NCBI GenBank assembly: GCA_019828595.1
Contig: JAHQRK010000010.1
Coordinates: 1,240,001-1,304,000, forward strand
Length of the DNA stretch: 64,000 nucleotides
Source: Aphanomyces cochlioides
Lineage: Eukaryota; Oomycota; Saprolegniomycetes; Saprolegniales; Verrucalvaceae
Direction: 5' to 3'
The first letter of the stretch is position 1, and every line of letters starts with the position of its first letter. The notes below the pieces were generated by a model. The model was given only the letters and a program-made list of their open reading frames with translations. It ran no database searches and was not told where the DNA came from. Positions 63,089-64,000 of the stretch are shown here, one piece after another. The position numbers and the translations under genes were made by a program.

Positions 63089-64000
63089 ATGATTGCCATC
63101 GTGGGCGACTCGTTTGTGGACGTCTTGGCTGGCGTCGAGCGTCTTCCAGTCTGGGGACAAGACACGCCATGCCATACGCCAATCCAAATGCAGCCTGGTG
63201 GATCGGCACTGAACACTGCGACTCAGTTGGCTCATCTTCATGGCCCCCAAGTCGAGTTCTTCACAGGCTTGGGCACTGATGCGTTTGGAGACATCCTTGT
63301 ACGCCATTTGGCCAAACACGGAGTGACGCTTCATTCTCCAGTGTTACCTGATGTACCAACTGGTGTCTGCATTGTCTTGACCGGTGGAGGAGACCGTGGA
63401 TTTGTGACACATTATGGCGCTGCTCGGGTCTTCACAGTCGACCACATCAACAAGGAGCGACTCTTCCAAGCACAGCATATCCATATTGGAGGTAGGTACT
63501 CCATTCTACCCTTCACTAGCTCATTGTTCAATCATGATAGGATTCTATAGCGTTACTGGGCTGATTCCAGGTCTCGTTGATTTGCTACGAGATGCTAGAA
63601 GCCGCGGCATTACTCTGTCTTTGGATACAAACTACGACGGCTCGGAGGAATGGACGCACTTGGATGACATCCTCCCCCTCCTCGATGTATTTCTACCGAA
63701 TGAAGTCGAAGCGATGCTCATTTCCAAGCGATCTTCCGTGAAAGAGGCGATGGACTACTTTGCCAGCGTTTCTCCACACCTCTTGACAGTCTTGAAAGTA
63801 GGCGGCGACGGAGTCCGAGCACATTGTGCTCGCGCAAAAAGGAATTTCGAGTTTGGTGGATTTCCAACGACAATTTTGGATGCCACCGGCGCTGGCGACG
63901 CTTTCAATGCCGGTTTCTTGTTCGAGTGGACTCAATCAAAGGACATCTTGAAAGCACTCAAATGGGGCTGTGCTGTTGGCTCCAAATGTGTCCAAGTCGT
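63089..64000 (+). CDS. pfkB-family carbohydrate kinase, cut by window edge
   Basis: Exons 63089-63491 and 63541 to beyond 64000, with a 49-nt intron. Start MIAIVGDSFVDVLAG; the first pfkB signature PGGSALNTATQLA (about residues 36-48), substrate-region stretches LGTDAFGDIL and GVCIVLTGGGDRGFV, LDTNYDGSEEW, and the second signature DATGAGDAFNAGF with the catalytic aspartate and anion hole. These are ribokinase/fructokinase-type sugar kinases; the specific sugar cannot be told. Only about 285 residues are in the window. The start at 63089 was chosen; an out-of-frame ATG lies at 63061. Confidence 0.9.

Overview
The window reads as nuclear DNA from an oomycete, most likely a saprolegnialean such as Aphanomyces. 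This is inferred from gene content and architecture, not from a database search. Genes are dense and lie on both strands. Nearly all introns are 35-60 nt with GT..AG ends, intergenic spaces are short, and conserved eukaryotic housekeeping genes sit beside an expanded family of PDR-type (ABCG) transporters. A CFAP52 gene for motile flagella (zoospores) fits. I saw no bacterial operons, CRISPR arrays, rRNA or convincing tRNA genes.

Layout. 0-3.2 kb is a mobile-element zone: a MITE-like element, a broken ABC-exporter fragment, and a degenerate plant-type mariner with intact 25-bp Stowaway-like terminal repeats. 3.3-5.2 kb carries convergent C1D (exosome cofactor) and PEX10 (peroxisomal E3). 6.8-20.9 kb is a tandem array of three full-length PDR transporters (1356, 1362 and 1358 aa) with long blocks of nucleotide identity that point to recent gene conversion. 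21.2-23.3 kb is eIF3b. 24.2-26.6 kb holds two overlapping unknown frames facing an apparently intact DD34E transposase. 27.3-33.2 kb has inorganic pyrophosphatase, mitochondrial intermediate peptidase and, divergently, CFAP52. 33.8-38.9 kb has a membrane-anchored HAD/APP1-like phosphatase with seven PFGxG repeats and a mitochondrial methionyl-tRNA formyltransferase. 40.5-42.0 kb has a 52-aa microprotein and a mucin-like membrane protein. 42.5-43.2 kb is a cluster of nested hairpin repeats. 43.6-45.0 kb has convergent uroporphyrinogen-III synthase and SF3B6. 45.5-47.1 kb has three small zinc-ribbon-like paralogues, one with an in-frame stop. 47.3-55.1 kb has an NDR kinase, a TMEM267-like protein and an ABCC transporter. 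56.7-63.0 kb is an XMAP215/CKAP5 TOG protein of about 2057 aa, and 63.1 kb to the end is a pfkB-family sugar kinase cut by the window edge.

How it fits together. Most genes are independent housekeeping functions. Three ABCG genes and one ABCC gene give an efflux theme. Peptidase, pyrophosphatase, formyltransferase and probably the microprotein give a mitochondrial theme. The most novel-looking signal is non-coding: a palindromic ATCCGGAT motif (TAACCGG variant at one gene) found 18-110 bp upstream of the start codons of eight genes, including a shared divergent promoter, and not noticed inside genes. It may be a proximal promoter element of this lineage. Gene models below were spliced by eye, so exon ends may be off by a few bases where stated.
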